Assembly (NCBI GenBank): GCA_902362705.1
Contig: CABIXK010000001.1
Span: forward strand, 106,680-170,679
Length of the DNA: 64,000 nt
Source: Rikenellaceae bacterium
Lineage (GTDB): Bacteria; Bacteroidota; Bacteroidia; Bacteroidales; Rikenellaceae
Direction of reading: 5' to 3'
The notes beneath the pieces were generated by a model, which did no database searches, was not told the DNA's origin, and saw only the letters and a list, made by a program, of their open reading frames with translations. Below are positions 7,404 through 16,448 of the stretch, piece by piece; the stretch's first letter is position 1; each line of letters opens with the position of its first letter. The position numbers and the translations under genes were made by a program.

Positions 7404-8936
7404 ATGGCTTCTGTCTCTAGAATACGGCAAAGCTTCAAAAATAGTACGGTAGCTCTTGCTCTTTTTACTGTCAATCTGATATTGCAGTTTTATTCCCGTA
7501 AGATCTTTCTCGATTATCTCGGCGCTGAGGTTTTGGGGTTGAATACCACGGCTTCGAACCTCCTTCAGTTTTTAAATCTCGCGGAACTGGGAATCAGTTC
7601 GGCTGTCGGATTCACCTTGTACCGGCCATTAGCTTGCGATGATTACGATACGGTAAGCGAGGTCGTTTCTTTACAGAGGCATTTATATCGTAGGATCGCT
7701 TTTTTCATAATAGGATGTTCGGCCGTTCTGATGTGTTTCTTCCCTTGGATTTTTGCCAAGATCACTTTGCCTCTTTGGTATGCGTATGCTGCGTTCGTCG
7801 TTTTTCTTATTAGTGCCTTATTAGGATATTTCGTTAATTACAAACAGGTCGTTTTAACGGCTAATCAACAGGAATACAAAGTTCAGTACAGCTATAAGAG
7901 CATCATGATCCTGAAGGTTCTGGTGCAGGTATATGCGCTTAAAAACTTCGATAGCGGATATGTATGTTGGCTGGTTTGCGAGGTTTTGTTTGCCATATTG
8001 GGGTCTCTTTCTTTAAGCAGGACGACGGCCAAGGCCGCGCCTTATCTGCGGAAATCCTCCAAGAAATTCGACGAATTGAAAAAGCAATACGCCGATTTCA
8101 CGATAAAAATAAAACAGCTTTTTTTTCATAAAATATCAGGATTTGTCTTAACACAGACCAGTCCCCTGATTATCTATGCATATATTTCGTTGACAGAGGT
8201 TGCTTTGTACGATAATTATATGCTGATGATACTGGGTGTGATGAGCCTTACTAACGCCATCTTTAATGGTTTGGATGCAAGCATAGGCAATTTGGTGTCG
8301 ACCGAGAAAACCGACCGCATCATGTCGATATTCGAAGAGTTGTTCAGTCTGAGGTTTTTTTATGCTTCGGTATTGTGTTTTGCGATATATCTATACGCTT
8401 CCGACTTCGTCACTTTTTGGATCGGACCCGAATATCTGTTGAGTGATTCGACTCTGTCGATTATGGTGGCGATCCTGTTCCTCAATATCATAAGAACCAG
8501 CGCTGGCGCTTTCTTATATGCTTATCAACTGGTTTACGACATCTGGGCTCCGATCGCCGAGGCAACGATCAATCTGGGGTTGTCGTTGCTTCTGGGATAT
8601 TTTTACGGATTGAATGGCATATTGACCGGTGTTCTGATAAGCATCGTATTGATACCTGTGCTGTGGAAAGCCTATTTCGCATTTAGAAAGGGTTTTCGGC
8701 GGCCTTTCGGTATTTATATCCGAACATTGGTCAAACACGTTTTATTGACAGCAATCGCCATGTGGGTTTTCTCCTATGTGCGAATTTGCGTGCCGGTACC
8801 ATCGGCTCAGTCCATGTTCGGTTTGTTGTCCGAGGGAGTGATCTCCATGACGATCTTTTCTCTGTTTCTTGGTGCGCTGCTATATTTTACCAATAGTGGT
8901 CTGAAGTTGTTCGTAAACAGATTGATCAAGCGATAA
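7404..8936 (+). CDS. Wzx-type oligosaccharide flippase
   Basis: 510 residues with about twelve to fourteen hydrophobic helices and few charged loops, in the pattern of MOP/PST-family polysaccharide transporters. The N-terminus (NSTVALALFTVNLILQFYSR) and the LNTTASNLLQFLNLAELGIS segment fit the family. It would flip undecaprenyl-linked repeat units across the inner membrane to the polymerase encoded at 9838. Composition is strikingly AT-rich (8101-8160 contains 16 G+C of 60), and an 8-T run lies at 8119-8126. The next gene begins four bases after the stop. Confidence 0.88.
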   Translation: MASVSRIRQSFKNSTVALALFTVNLILQFYSRKIFLDYLGAEVLGLNTTASNLLQFLNLAELGISSAVGFTLYRPLACDDYDTVSEVVSLQRHLYRRIAFFIIGCSAVLMCFFPWIFAKITLPLWYAYAAFVVFLISALLGYFVNYKQVVLTANQQEYKVQYSYKSIMILKVLVQVYALKNFDSGYVCWLVCEVLFAILGSLSLSRTTAKAAPYLRKSSKKFDELKKQYADFTIKIKQLFFHKISGFVLTQTSPLIIYAYISLTEVALYDNYMLMILGVMSLTNAIFNGLDASIGNLVSTEKTDRIMSIFEELFSLRFFYASVLCFAIYLYASDFVTFWIGPEYLLSDSTLSIMVAILFLNIIRTSAGAFLYAYQLVYDIWAPIAEATINLGLSLLLGYFYGLNGILTGVLISIVLIPVLWKAYFAFRKGFRRPFGIYIRTLVKHVLLTAIAMWVFSYVRICVPVPSAQSMFGLLSEGVISMTIFSLFLGALLYFTNSGLKLFVNRLIKR

Positions 8937-8940
8937 ATTC

Positions 8941-9816
8941 ATGGAAAAAAGGGATGTGACGATTATAATCCCCTCCTACAACCGGGGGCATTTATTGAGA
9001 AAAACAGTTCCTACGTATCTTCAGGAGCGTGTGGCGAAGATTGTGTTGGTAGATGATTGTTCTTCTGACGATACGACCGAAGTCGTTGAGGAATTACGGA
9101 AAGAGTATCCCGCAATCGAGTACGTACGTCAACCTCGAAATATGCGCCAGACTGTGGCCAAAAACAGGGGGATGGAACAGGTCGACACGGAATGGGTCTA
9201 TTTCGGCGACGACGATTCGATCCTTGTTCCCGGAACCATTTCCGAACTTTACGAGACTGCTGTCAAATACTGTGTGGATATTGTCGGTGCCCGGGCATTG
9301 TACATGAGGGTCGGGGAGGATCGGTTGCCGTTGGATGAGGCGATGGCCCGCCATTTCAGGGAAACCGACGACGTGAAAGATATAGTCGATGTTGCCGAAA
9401 TAAAAGCGAATTTTTCGTTGTATATATCCACTCCCGTTAAGGTTCCGTTCTGCCAAGCGTGTCTTCTTTGTCGAACGGAGATCGCGAAAAAGGTGGGGTT
9501 CGATCCCAATTACATCGGAAATGCCTACCGCGAGGAGACCGATTTTATAATCGGATGTGCCAAAAACGGAGCGACCGTATATTACAATGCGAAGGGGTGT
9601 CAGTTCAATCTTCCAACCAATTTGGCCACGGGCGGGGCAAGAGGAAAATCCGTATGGAAATACAAGTGGTATATGGTGCGGAACAATTGGTATTTCCTAA
9701 GAAAAAACTATGATTTTCTGAAAACCGAATATCATCTGAAGTCCAATAAATATTGGGTGCAGCTGAAATTCATAAGCGGCTTTTTTATTCGGCCGTTGAA
9801 GCGCCTTTTCAAGTAG
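8941..9816 (+). CDS. Family 2 (GT-A) glycosyltransferase
   Basis: 291 residues with the GT2 signature: DVTIIIPSYNRGHLLRKT at the N-terminus, VDDCSSDDT (about 37-45) for nucleotide binding, and a metal-binding DDD motif (FGDDDSI, about 82-88). There is no N-terminal signal; it is a cytoplasmic or peripheral enzyme. It would add one sugar to the lipid-linked repeat unit. Donor and acceptor cannot be predicted from sequence. It sits four bases after wzx and 21 bases before wzy, within the same operon. Confidence 0.88.
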   Translation: MEKRDVTIIIPSYNRGHLLRKTVPTYLQERVAKIVLVDDCSSDDTTEVVEELRKEYPAIEYVRQPRNMRQTVAKNRGMEQVDTEWVYFGDDDSILVPGTISELYETAVKYCVDIVGARALYMRVGEDRLPLDEAMARHFRETDDVKDIVDVAEIKANFSLYISTPVKVPFCQACLLCRTEIAKKVGFDPNYIGNAYREETDFIIGCAKNGATVYYNAKGCQFNLPTNLATGGARGKSVWKYKWYMVRNNWYFLRKNYDFLKTEYHLKSNKYWVQLKFISGFFIRPLKRLFK

Positions 9817-9837
9817 ATCCGATTTTGTTTCAGATTC

Positions 9838-11082
9838 ATGTCCGATACGAGAACCATAAGCCCGACGAGCCTGCATCTTCTTTTCGCGACTCTGTTCTGG
9901 CTGATTTCACCTTATGGGGCTATTTTTGTGCTGCTTGCCATCGTCGGTTGTACAAAACGACGATTGACCGACGGGAAGTTGAAATATGTGCTGTTTCTGA
10001 TCTCCCTCTCGTTTGCCGTTTTGGCATTTACGCAGAAGTCGCTCTATTGGGAGGATACGGATATAGCCCGTTATTATAGCGGATTATCGGGCTTTTTAGG
10101 TCAGTCCGCAGATGTTTTGCTTCTGGTTTTCTCCTCTGAAATATTGACCTATACGTTTACGACGGTAAATGTTTCCCTGGTCCTGATTTTCAAGAATGTT
10201 CAGGTCGTATCCATATTCTGGACCTTTTTCATATATTATTTCTTTTTTCTCTCCTTATTGAATTTTATTAAGAGCGACAAAGAGGCGGACCGGTTGCTTT
10301 ACAATACGAATGTCCTGCGTTGGGTGGTTTTCGCTCTATTCGGAGGTGTTCTTTTCACGCAGGTTACAGAGACGATCAAAAGCGCTGCTGCCATATCGTT
10401 TTTCTTCTACATCTTGTCGTTGCATATCAAGGGGGCCGGTCGAGGAACTATTGCGGTGCTTTATTTTTTTAATATCGGAATCCATGCACAGGCATTGATG
10501 TTCTTTCCGCTGTTTTTTTTTCGGAATATCCGTTTCCGTAACCTCCTTGTCTTAACCGTTGCAGCGGTGTGCATATCTCCGATGGTCAATCTGATGCAGC
10601 TCGCCATCGATGTGCTTCCGTCGGGGGGGTGGGGCGATTTGTTGCTAGCCAAAGCGGATGATTACAGCGGAGATATGGGTGGAGCTTCGACCAAGCGGTA
10701 TATTCTGATCGGCTTGATTCTGCTGTCGATGGCCGTTTTCCTGCGTCGGAAAGGACTGTTCGATGACACTTCGCGCCGGGGGAATATCGTTCTGCTATAT
10801 GTGCTGATTATGTTCCTGAACTACAACAACTCCAATGCTTTTATCCGGTTTGCCAATTTTTGTTCGTTCGTCGCCACTTTGGAGTTTCTGGAATTGCTGA
10901 AGCTCAAGAAGGAGAAGTGGATGTCGTTCGCCTATATGGCGGTGTTCATGATGTTGAATTTGCAAATGACCTATGGACGGACGCTTTCCGGCGGTTATTG
11001 TTCGAGTTATATGGATAACTCCATCGTCAGGATATTCACCTCGAACATATATGATTATTTGAGTTATAAGGCATATCCATGA
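9838..11082 (+). CDS. EpsG/Wzy-like polysaccharide polymerase
   Basis: 414 residues, almost all in hydrophobic helices (about ten), with no soluble catalytic domain. A family hallmark is the repeated SLYWEDTDIARYYSGLSGFLG region after the second or third helix, as in EpsG-family polymerases. By position between wzx and glycosyltransferase genes it is the best candidate for the repeat-unit polymerase. A 9-T homopolymer lies at 10513-10521 and a 7-G run near 10623-10629, both inside the gene. Its TGA stop overlaps the ATG of the next gene (ATGA), implying coupled translation. Confidence 0.8.
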   Translation: MSDTRTISPTSLHLLFATLFWLISPYGAIFVLLAIVGCTKRRLTDGKLKYVLFLISLSFAVLAFTQKSLYWEDTDIARYYSGLSGFLGQSADVLLLVFSSEILTYTFTTVNVSLVLIFKNVQVVSIFWTFFIYYFFFLSLLNFIKSDKEADRLLYNTNVLRWVVFALFGGVLFTQVTETIKSAAAISFFFYILSLHIKGAGRGTIAVLYFFNIGIHAQALMFFPLFFFRNIRFRNLLVLTVAAVCISPMVNLMQLAIDVLPSGGWGDLLLAKADDYSGDMGGASTKRYILIGLILLSMAVFLRRKGLFDDTSRRGNIVLLYVLIMFLNYNNSNAFIRFANFCSFVATLEFLELLKLKKEKWMSFAYMAVFMMLNLQMTYGRTLSGGYCSSYMDNSIVRIFTSNIYDYLSYKAYP

Positions 11083-12113
11083 AAATCCTGTATATAGGTC
11101 GCAAGATCGAGCGTCCGACGAGCGGTGCCGATCAAGTCAACAAGCGGAATCAGATGTTGCTGGAGGCGATCGCTCGCGACGGGGTGTTTTATATGGCTCC
11201 CCACGGCAATGGATTGGCGGCCAAGCTCGTTTTCGGAATCACCCGAAAGTTCCTTTTCCGATTGAATGAGGAGCTCGCGACCGGTGGATATACCCATGTA
11301 TTCATCTCTCAGTCGTTGTTGGGACGAACGGCTCGATGGATCAAACGACATTACCCTGCTATCCGAATCATAACCTTTTTTCACAATATCGAGGTTCAAT
11401 ATGCGGAGGAGTATCGGAAAGTACAGGGGCTTCGTTCGTTACCGTTTCAGTATGCCGTAAAATATTGGGAATCGAAGTCTGTCGAATATTCGGATGTACT
11501 GATTACGCTCAATACGAGGGATTCCGCCTTATTGCACGAGTGCTACGGTAAAGAGGCGGCCTTGACCTTGCCCACCTCCCTGGAGGATCGTTACGATGCA
11601 CAAGCGCGGATCGATCATGCGGAAAAAGGGGCGATAGACTATCTTTTCGTCGGCGTGGCGTTTTTTGCCAATATCCAAGGTGTTCAATGGTTTATCGACG
11701 AGGTGATGCCGCATGTGGCGGGTGACCTTTATGTCGTGGGGAGCGGTATGGATCGGGTCGATTTTCGGAACCTCACCCCCCGGATCCATATTCGAGGGTA
11801 CGTAGACGATCTTTCGTCCTATTATTATCGGGCCAAAACGGTGATTTCTCCCATATGGGCCGGAGGAGGTATGAAAACCAAAACGGCCGAAGCGCTCATG
11901 TATGGAAAGACGATCATCGGAACTACGGAGACCTTCGAGGGGTATGAAATGGATCCGCGGTGCATGATCCTGTGCCGGTCGGCAGCGGATTTCATCGCTG
12001 CGATCGATAACGATGCTGCACGTTCGGGATCGGAAAATATTCATGCCCGGGAGATGTATTCCCGGAATCATAACACGACAAATTTGAAATCACATTTGGA
12101 ACGTATTTTATGA
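11079..12113 (+). CDS. Family 4 (GT-B) glycosyltransferase
   Basis: 344 residues in two Rossmann-like halves. The C-terminal half shows the GT4 pattern: YLFVGVAFFANIQGVQWF (about 188-205), IHIRGYVDDL, and VISPIWAGGGMKTKTAEALM (about 258-277), the donor-binding loop. It resembles WsaF/WcaK-like transferases in which the glycine-rich loop replaces the EX7E motif. It would extend the repeat unit on the cytoplasmic face. It overlaps wzy and the next gene by four bases each. Confidence 0.85.
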   Translation: MKILYIGRKIERPTSGADQVNKRNQMLLEAIARDGVFYMAPHGNGLAAKLVFGITRKFLFRLNEELATGGYTHVFISQSLLGRTARWIKRHYPAIRIITFFHNIEVQYAEEYRKVQGLRSLPFQYAVKYWESKSVEYSDVLITLNTRDSALLHECYGKEAALTLPTSLEDRYDAQARIDHAEKGAIDYLFVGVAFFANIQGVQWFIDEVMPHVAGDLYVVGSGMDRVDFRNLTPRIHIRGYVDDLSSYYYRAKTVISPIWAGGGMKTKTAEALMYGKTIIGTTETFEGYEMDPRCMILCRSAADFIAAIDNDAARSGSENIHAREMYSRNHNTTNLKSHLERIL

Positions 12114-13009
12114 TAACTGTATTTACTCCCACCTACAACCGGGCTTATATTATTCACAAGCTGTATGAAAGTTTGTGTCGTCAGACTTTCTCGGATTTCG
12201 AATGGCTTGTCGTAGACGATGGATCGGCGGATAATACGGCGCAGCTCCTGTCCGGGTATGTCGAGGAAGGGCGTATTCCGATCCGTTATATCAAACAACC
12301 TAACGGTGGAAAGCATCGGGCGATCAATCGGGCCATAACGGAGGCGCGCGGAGAGTTGTTTTTCATTGTCGATAGCGACGATTATCTTACGGACAATGCC
12401 CTCGAAAGGCTGTGGTTTTATTACGACCAGATAAAGGACGATCCCGATTTTGCCGGAGTAGGCGGTTTGAGAATATATTCGAATGGTTCCGTTGTCGGGC
12501 TGAAACGCGAGTTCTCGGTTATGGATGCCGATGAAATCGACATCAAACAATATTTGGGCGGCGATCGCGCCACGGCGCATAAAACGGAAGTGCTGGCCCG
12601 CTACCCTTTCCCGGAGTACGACGGCGAAAAGTTTCTGTCCGAGGGGGTGATTTGGACGCGGCTCGCGCAAAAGTACAAGATGCGCTTTTTTTACGAGGGT
12701 ATCTACGTATGCGAATATCTTCCCGACGGATTGAGTTTCCATAACAGAGTCACCCACCGGGAGTCTCCCCGTGGAAGCATGATCGTCTATGCGGAGGGGG
12801 CGCGTTACCTGCGATCGCGTTGGAAGCGGGTGAAGGCGGCGATCAACTATTATCGTTCGACGATCGGATACAGGGGATCCCGCAGCGGAGAGTTTGCGTT
12901 GCCTTGGTGGGGCAAGCTGTTTTACCCGGTTGGGTGGCTGTTTTATCGATTGGATCTGCGCGACGAGAAGAACCATAAGAAGATATTGTCCCGGTTGAAC
13001 AAATGCTGA
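12110..13009 (+). CDS. Family 2 (GT-A) glycosyltransferase
   Basis: 299 residues beginning ITVFTPTYNRAYIIHKLYES, with VVDDGSADNT and the acidic metal site FIVDSDDYL typical of GT2 enzymes. The segment GGKHRAINRAI is also family-typical. It starts inside the stop codon of the preceding gene (ATGA), so the two are translationally coupled. Sugar specificity is unknown. The gap to the next gene is 41 bases without a promoter match. Confidence 0.88.
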   Translation: MITVFTPTYNRAYIIHKLYESLCRQTFSDFEWLVVDDGSADNTAQLLSGYVEEGRIPIRYIKQPNGGKHRAINRAITEARGELFFIVDSDDYLTDNALERLWFYYDQIKDDPDFAGVGGLRIYSNGSVVGLKREFSVMDADEIDIKQYLGGDRATAHKTEVLARYPFPEYDGEKFLSEGVIWTRLAQKYKMRFFYEGIYVCEYLPDGLSFHNRVTHRESPRGSMIVYAEGARYLRSRWKRVKAAINYYRSTIGYRGSRSGEFALPWWGKLFYPVGWLFYRLDLRDEKNHKKILSRLNKC

Positions 13010-13050
13010 TCGAACATGTTGTATCGATTGCAGGTTGAGAGTTTGTACGT

Positions 13051-14235
13051 ATGAAAAAATACCTTGTCGGATTCGTAAAATATTCCCGGTTCGTCTATGC
13101 GGTTTATTTCTATTGCGGATCCGCTTTGTTGCGGGTGCTGCGATGGTTCGTAAGACCCGACGACCGGCTGCTTCTGTTCGTTTCGTATGGCGGAAAAAAG
13201 TTTGACGACAGCCCCAAGGCCGTCTATCGGGCATTGATCGAAGATCCGCGTTTCGCCGGCTTCAGGATCGTGTGGGCTTTCAACCGGCCCGAAGCGTTCG
13301 ATATTCCGATAGGAGAGAAAATACGGACCGATACGCTGAAGTATTTTACGACTGCATTGAAAGCGCGTTGCTGGATAACGAACAGCTCCGTGGAGCGAGG
13401 TTTGTCGTTTATCGGAAAGCATACTTTCCAGGTCAATACCTGGCACGGATCGCCGATCAAAAAGATGGGCGGGGATATTGCGCGACAGAACAACTCTTTC
13501 AAGAGCAAGTCGACGGTCGTTCCCGATGTTTTCCTGGCGCAGAGCCGGTTCGATGCCGATATTTTCTCTCGGGTATTCGCGATTCCGAAAAACCGTTTTC
13601 GGATTATCGGGTTGCCGCGCAACGACGAACTGGCCAATACTCCGGCAGATCGGATCGCTTCGTTCCGATGCGAGCTCGGGATTCCCGAGGGCAAGCAGGC
13701 GATTCTTTATGCTCCGACATTCAGGGAATACGACCAGACCAAGGCCAAGGAGTGCACGCTTGCGTTGCCGGTCGATTTCGGAAAATGGAAGCGCGAACTC
13801 GGAGACAGATACGTTCTTTTGTTGCGGGCCCATTACGAGGTGGCCCATGCAATGGGTGCGATCGATGGAGAGTTCGTGCGCGACGTTTCGGGATTCCCCG
13901 ATCTGAACAAGCTCATGCTCGCATCCGATCTGCTGGTTTCCGACTATTCCAGCATCTTCTTCGATTATTCGATCCTGAATAAGCCGATGTTGTGTTTTGC
14001 ATACGACTACGATAAGTATGCGGAACAGCGGGGCGTGTATTTCGACATTCGTGAGGAGCTGTCGGCCGGTCGGATCCTGACGACGGAGAACGACGTAATT
14101 GCGGAGCTGAAGAATTTCGACCGGGCCGGTTATATCCGCAAAACTGCTGCATTCCGAGAAAAATATGTGACAGAATACGGTCGGTCGTCGCAGCGAACCG
14201 TGGCGATTATCACCGAAAATCTGGGTCTCCGATGA
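13051..14235 (+). CDS. CDP-glycerol/CDP-polyol:polyol-phosphate transferase (TagB/TagF-like)
   Basis: 394 residues matching the glyphos_transf family known from wall teichoic acid polymerases and from teichoic-acid-like capsules of Gram-negative bacteria. Visible motifs are NTWHGSPIKKMG (about 130-141, with the catalytic histidine), ILYAPTFRE (about 219-227), LLLRAHYE and SDYSSIFFDYSILNKPML (about 299-316). The enzyme would add a glycerol-phosphate or similar polyol phosphate from a CDP donor to the glycan. The next gene begins with a matching cytidylyltransferase domain and overlaps this one by four bases, which supports a CDP-polyol pathway. Confidence 0.85.
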   Translation: MKKYLVGFVKYSRFVYAVYFYCGSALLRVLRWFVRPDDRLLLFVSYGGKKFDDSPKAVYRALIEDPRFAGFRIVWAFNRPEAFDIPIGEKIRTDTLKYFTTALKARCWITNSSVERGLSFIGKHTFQVNTWHGSPIKKMGGDIARQNNSFKSKSTVVPDVFLAQSRFDADIFSRVFAIPKNRFRIIGLPRNDELANTPADRIASFRCELGIPEGKQAILYAPTFREYDQTKAKECTLALPVDFGKWKRELGDRYVLLLRAHYEVAHAMGAIDGEFVRDVSGFPDLNKLMLASDLLVSDYSSIFFDYSILNKPMLCFAYDYDKYAEQRGVYFDIREELSAGRILTTENDVIAELKNFDRAGYIRKTAAFREKYVTEYGRSSQRTVAIITENLGLR

Positions 14236-15578
14236 AAAAAGTGATTACATATGGCACGTACGATCTGCTGCACCAGGGGCATGTCAATCTTTTGCGACGG
14301 GCCAAAGAATTGGGCGACTACCTGATCGTCGGGGTCACGAGCGATAGTTTCGACAGGGAACGCGGAAAACTCAATGTGCGCAATAACGTACTGGAGCGCG
14401 TGGAGGCCGTACGCAAGACGGGCTATGCGGATGAGATCATCATCGAAGATTACGTAGGGCAGAAGATCGACGACATCCAACGTTACGATGTCGATATTTT
14501 TGCCATAGGGTCGGATTGGGAAGGCAAATTCGATTATCTCAATGAGTTCTGTCAGGTAGTCTATTTGCCTAGGACGGAGGGAATTTCGTCGACGATGCTC
14601 CGTTCTGAATCCCAGCCTGCCTATCGTTTGGGTATCATCGGCACAGGCCGTATTGCCCAGCGGTTCATTCCCGAATGTCGGTTTGTGAGCGGAGTCGAGG
14701 TCGCGGCTGTCCTGAATCCCGACATCGAAGAGGCCCGCAGCTTCGCCGACAGCAACCGTATCCCGCTCTATTACTCTTCGTTCGACTCTTTCATCGAGAA
14801 TGTCGATGCGGTATATGTGGCATCGCCCCACCTGACGCATTACGAATATGTCAAGAGCTGTTTGTCGCGCGGCAAACACGTGTTGTGCGAGATCCCGATG
14901 GTGTTGAGCGGCTCCGAGGCCGAAGAGCTCTATGGGCTGGCCGAATCGAAAGACCTGGTATTGCTCGAGGCCAGCAAGACGGCGCATTGTCCGGCGTTTA
15001 CCCATTTGGTGACATTGGTGAAAAGCGGGGTCATCGGAGAGGTGATCGACGTAAGAGCCTCCTTGTCGAAGCTGGTTGTCGGGCAGCGGTTGCGTGAGTT
15101 GGATGCTGCGCAGTCGGGGGGCAGTATGACGGAGCTCTCCCCTTTCCCGCTATTGTCCATTGTCAAATTGCTGGGGAAGAATTACACGGACATTCAGTTC
15201 TATTCGAAGATGGAGAACGGAGTCGACGTGTTTACCAAAGCGATTATCAATTATCCGCATGCCGTGTCGACCGTAACCCTCGGATTGGGGGTGAAGACCG
15301 AAGGCAATCTCGTCATTTCCGGTACGAAAGGTTATGTCTATGTTCCGGCTCCGTGGTGGAAGACAGAGTTTTTCGAGGTCCGTTACGAAGATCAGAACCG
15401 AAATAGGAAATATTTCTATGCTTACGAGGGCGAAGGCTTACGATACGAACTCCAGGAGTTTATCTCGATGATTGTCTGCGGTCGATTGAGTTCGCACCGG
15501 CTGCGTCGAAGCGAGAGCATTGCGATTGCGGGGATCATCGAAAAATACCTCAACAAAGAATCTTTAACGCTTATTTAA
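14232..15578 (+). CDS. Fusion: glycerol-3-phosphate-type cytidylyltransferase + Gfo/Idh/MocA oxidoreductase
   Basis: 448 residues in two parts. Residues 1-125 are a TagD-like nucleotidyltransferase with GTYDLLHQGHVNLL (HxGH, 16-19) and RTEGISSTMLR (about 115-125). Residues 133-448 are a Gfo/Idh/MocA enzyme: GIIGTGRIAQRF is the nucleotide site, and GKHVLCEIPMVLS stands where the family normally has an EKP motif, so the usual lysine is replaced by isoleucine. The cytidylyltransferase would make the CDP-donor for the transferase encoded upstream. The oxidoreductase half may build or modify the polyol phosphate; whether it is catalytically active is uncertain. It overlaps the upstream gene by four bases. 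Confidence 0.85.
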   Translation: MKKVITYGTYDLLHQGHVNLLRRAKELGDYLIVGVTSDSFDRERGKLNVRNNVLERVEAVRKTGYADEIIIEDYVGQKIDDIQRYDVDIFAIGSDWEGKFDYLNEFCQVVYLPRTEGISSTMLRSESQPAYRLGIIGTGRIAQRFIPECRFVSGVEVAAVLNPDIEEARSFADSNRIPLYYSSFDSFIENVDAVYVASPHLTHYEYVKSCLSRGKHVLCEIPMVLSGSEAEELYGLAESKDLVLLEASKTAHCPAFTHLVTLVKSGVIGEVIDVRASLSKLVVGQRLRELDAAQSGGSMTELSPFPLLSIVKLLGKNYTDIQFYSKMENGVDVFTKAIINYPHAVSTVTLGLGVKTEGNLVISGTKGYVYVPAPWWKTEFFEVRYEDQNRNRKYFYAYEGEGLRYELQEFISMIVCGRLSSHRLRRSESIAIAGIIEKYLNKESLTLI

Positions 15579-15579
15579 T

Positions 15580-16314
15580 ATGAAATCGGCATTGGTCGTA
15601 GGAGGTAGCAATGGGATCGGGCTATCTATTGCGCTGCATCTTGAAGGGTATGATAGGGTTTATATAATCGATAAACAGGAGCCTGCATGCCCGGTCCCGG
15701 CCAATGTCCGATATCTCCCGTTCGATCTCCTCGACAAGGATTATACGCTGTTCGACCGGTTGGACGAGTCGATTTCGACATTGGTGATAACCGCCGGATA
15801 CGGTCGATTGGCGCTGTTTTCCGATGTCGAAGAGTATGAAATAGAAAGATTGTTCATGGTCAACACGATCGGAGTGATTCGCATATTGAAACATTTCTAT
15901 TCGAAACTACACTCTGCGACGGATGATTTTCATTGTGCTGTGATGGTCAGCATCGCGGGTATTGTTTCGTCTCCGTTCTTTTCGATATACGGTGCCTCCA
16001 AAGCGGCATTGCACCGTTTCATCGAAAGCGTGAACGTCGAATTGGAGAAAGCCGGAGCGAAGAATCGCGTATTGGAGGTGTCGCCCGGATCGATCAAAGG
16101 AACGAATTTTTCCGGTGGCGGGACTGACCTCACGCAGACGGAAGAGCTCGCCTTGCGGATCATCGAACGCATGATGCGCAAGGAGCTGTTGTATATTCCT
16201 CAATATGAGGAGATATTCAGAAGCGTTATTGCTCGTTACCGAGAGGATGCGCATGCTTTTGGGTTGGAAAGCTACGAATACAAATTGAAATCGGGACGAA
16301 TTGGTTCGAAATAA
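15580..16314 (+). CDS. Short-chain dehydrogenase/reductase
   Basis: 244 residues of the classical SDR type: VVGGSNGIGLSIA (glycine-rich nucleotide loop, residues 6-18), VITAGYG in place of NNAG, the catalytic serine in VSIAGIVSS, and YGASK with the active-site tyrosine and lysine. It begins one base after the fusion gene stops, so it is very likely translated with it. In ribitol-phosphate systems an SDR or MDR reductase reduces a pentulose phosphate before cytidylyl transfer, so a role in making the activated polyol is plausible. Substrate is unknown. Confidence 0.85.
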   Translation: MKSALVVGGSNGIGLSIALHLEGYDRVYIIDKQEPACPVPANVRYLPFDLLDKDYTLFDRLDESISTLVITAGYGRLALFSDVEEYEIERLFMVNTIGVIRILKHFYSKLHSATDDFHCAVMVSIAGIVSSPFFSIYGASKAALHRFIESVNVELEKAGAKNRVLEVSPGSIKGTNFSGGGTDLTQTEELALRIIERMMRKELLYIPQYEEIFRSVIARYREDAHAFGLESYEYKLKSGRIGSK

Positions 16315-16448
16315 TCTTTGAGCAAGCGGCGGATCGCAGATAAAGATTGGAGATAGATGCCATTTAAATGGTGTGAATAATCAGTGCTAAGCCTTGAATA
16401 TCCATAGGAAGCGGAGCTGGAGAAAAAGGACGGATCTGAAATAGTGTC
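16315..16448. other. 134-base spacer within the polysaccharide locus
   Basis: No credible gene. It holds a perfect 12-bp palindrome (CCATTTAAATGG, 16360-16371). No TAnnTTTG box is visible. This is the longest gap in the AT-rich segment and may mark a junction between two gene modules: the polyol module before it, the pgl-like module after it. Confidence 0.4.
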
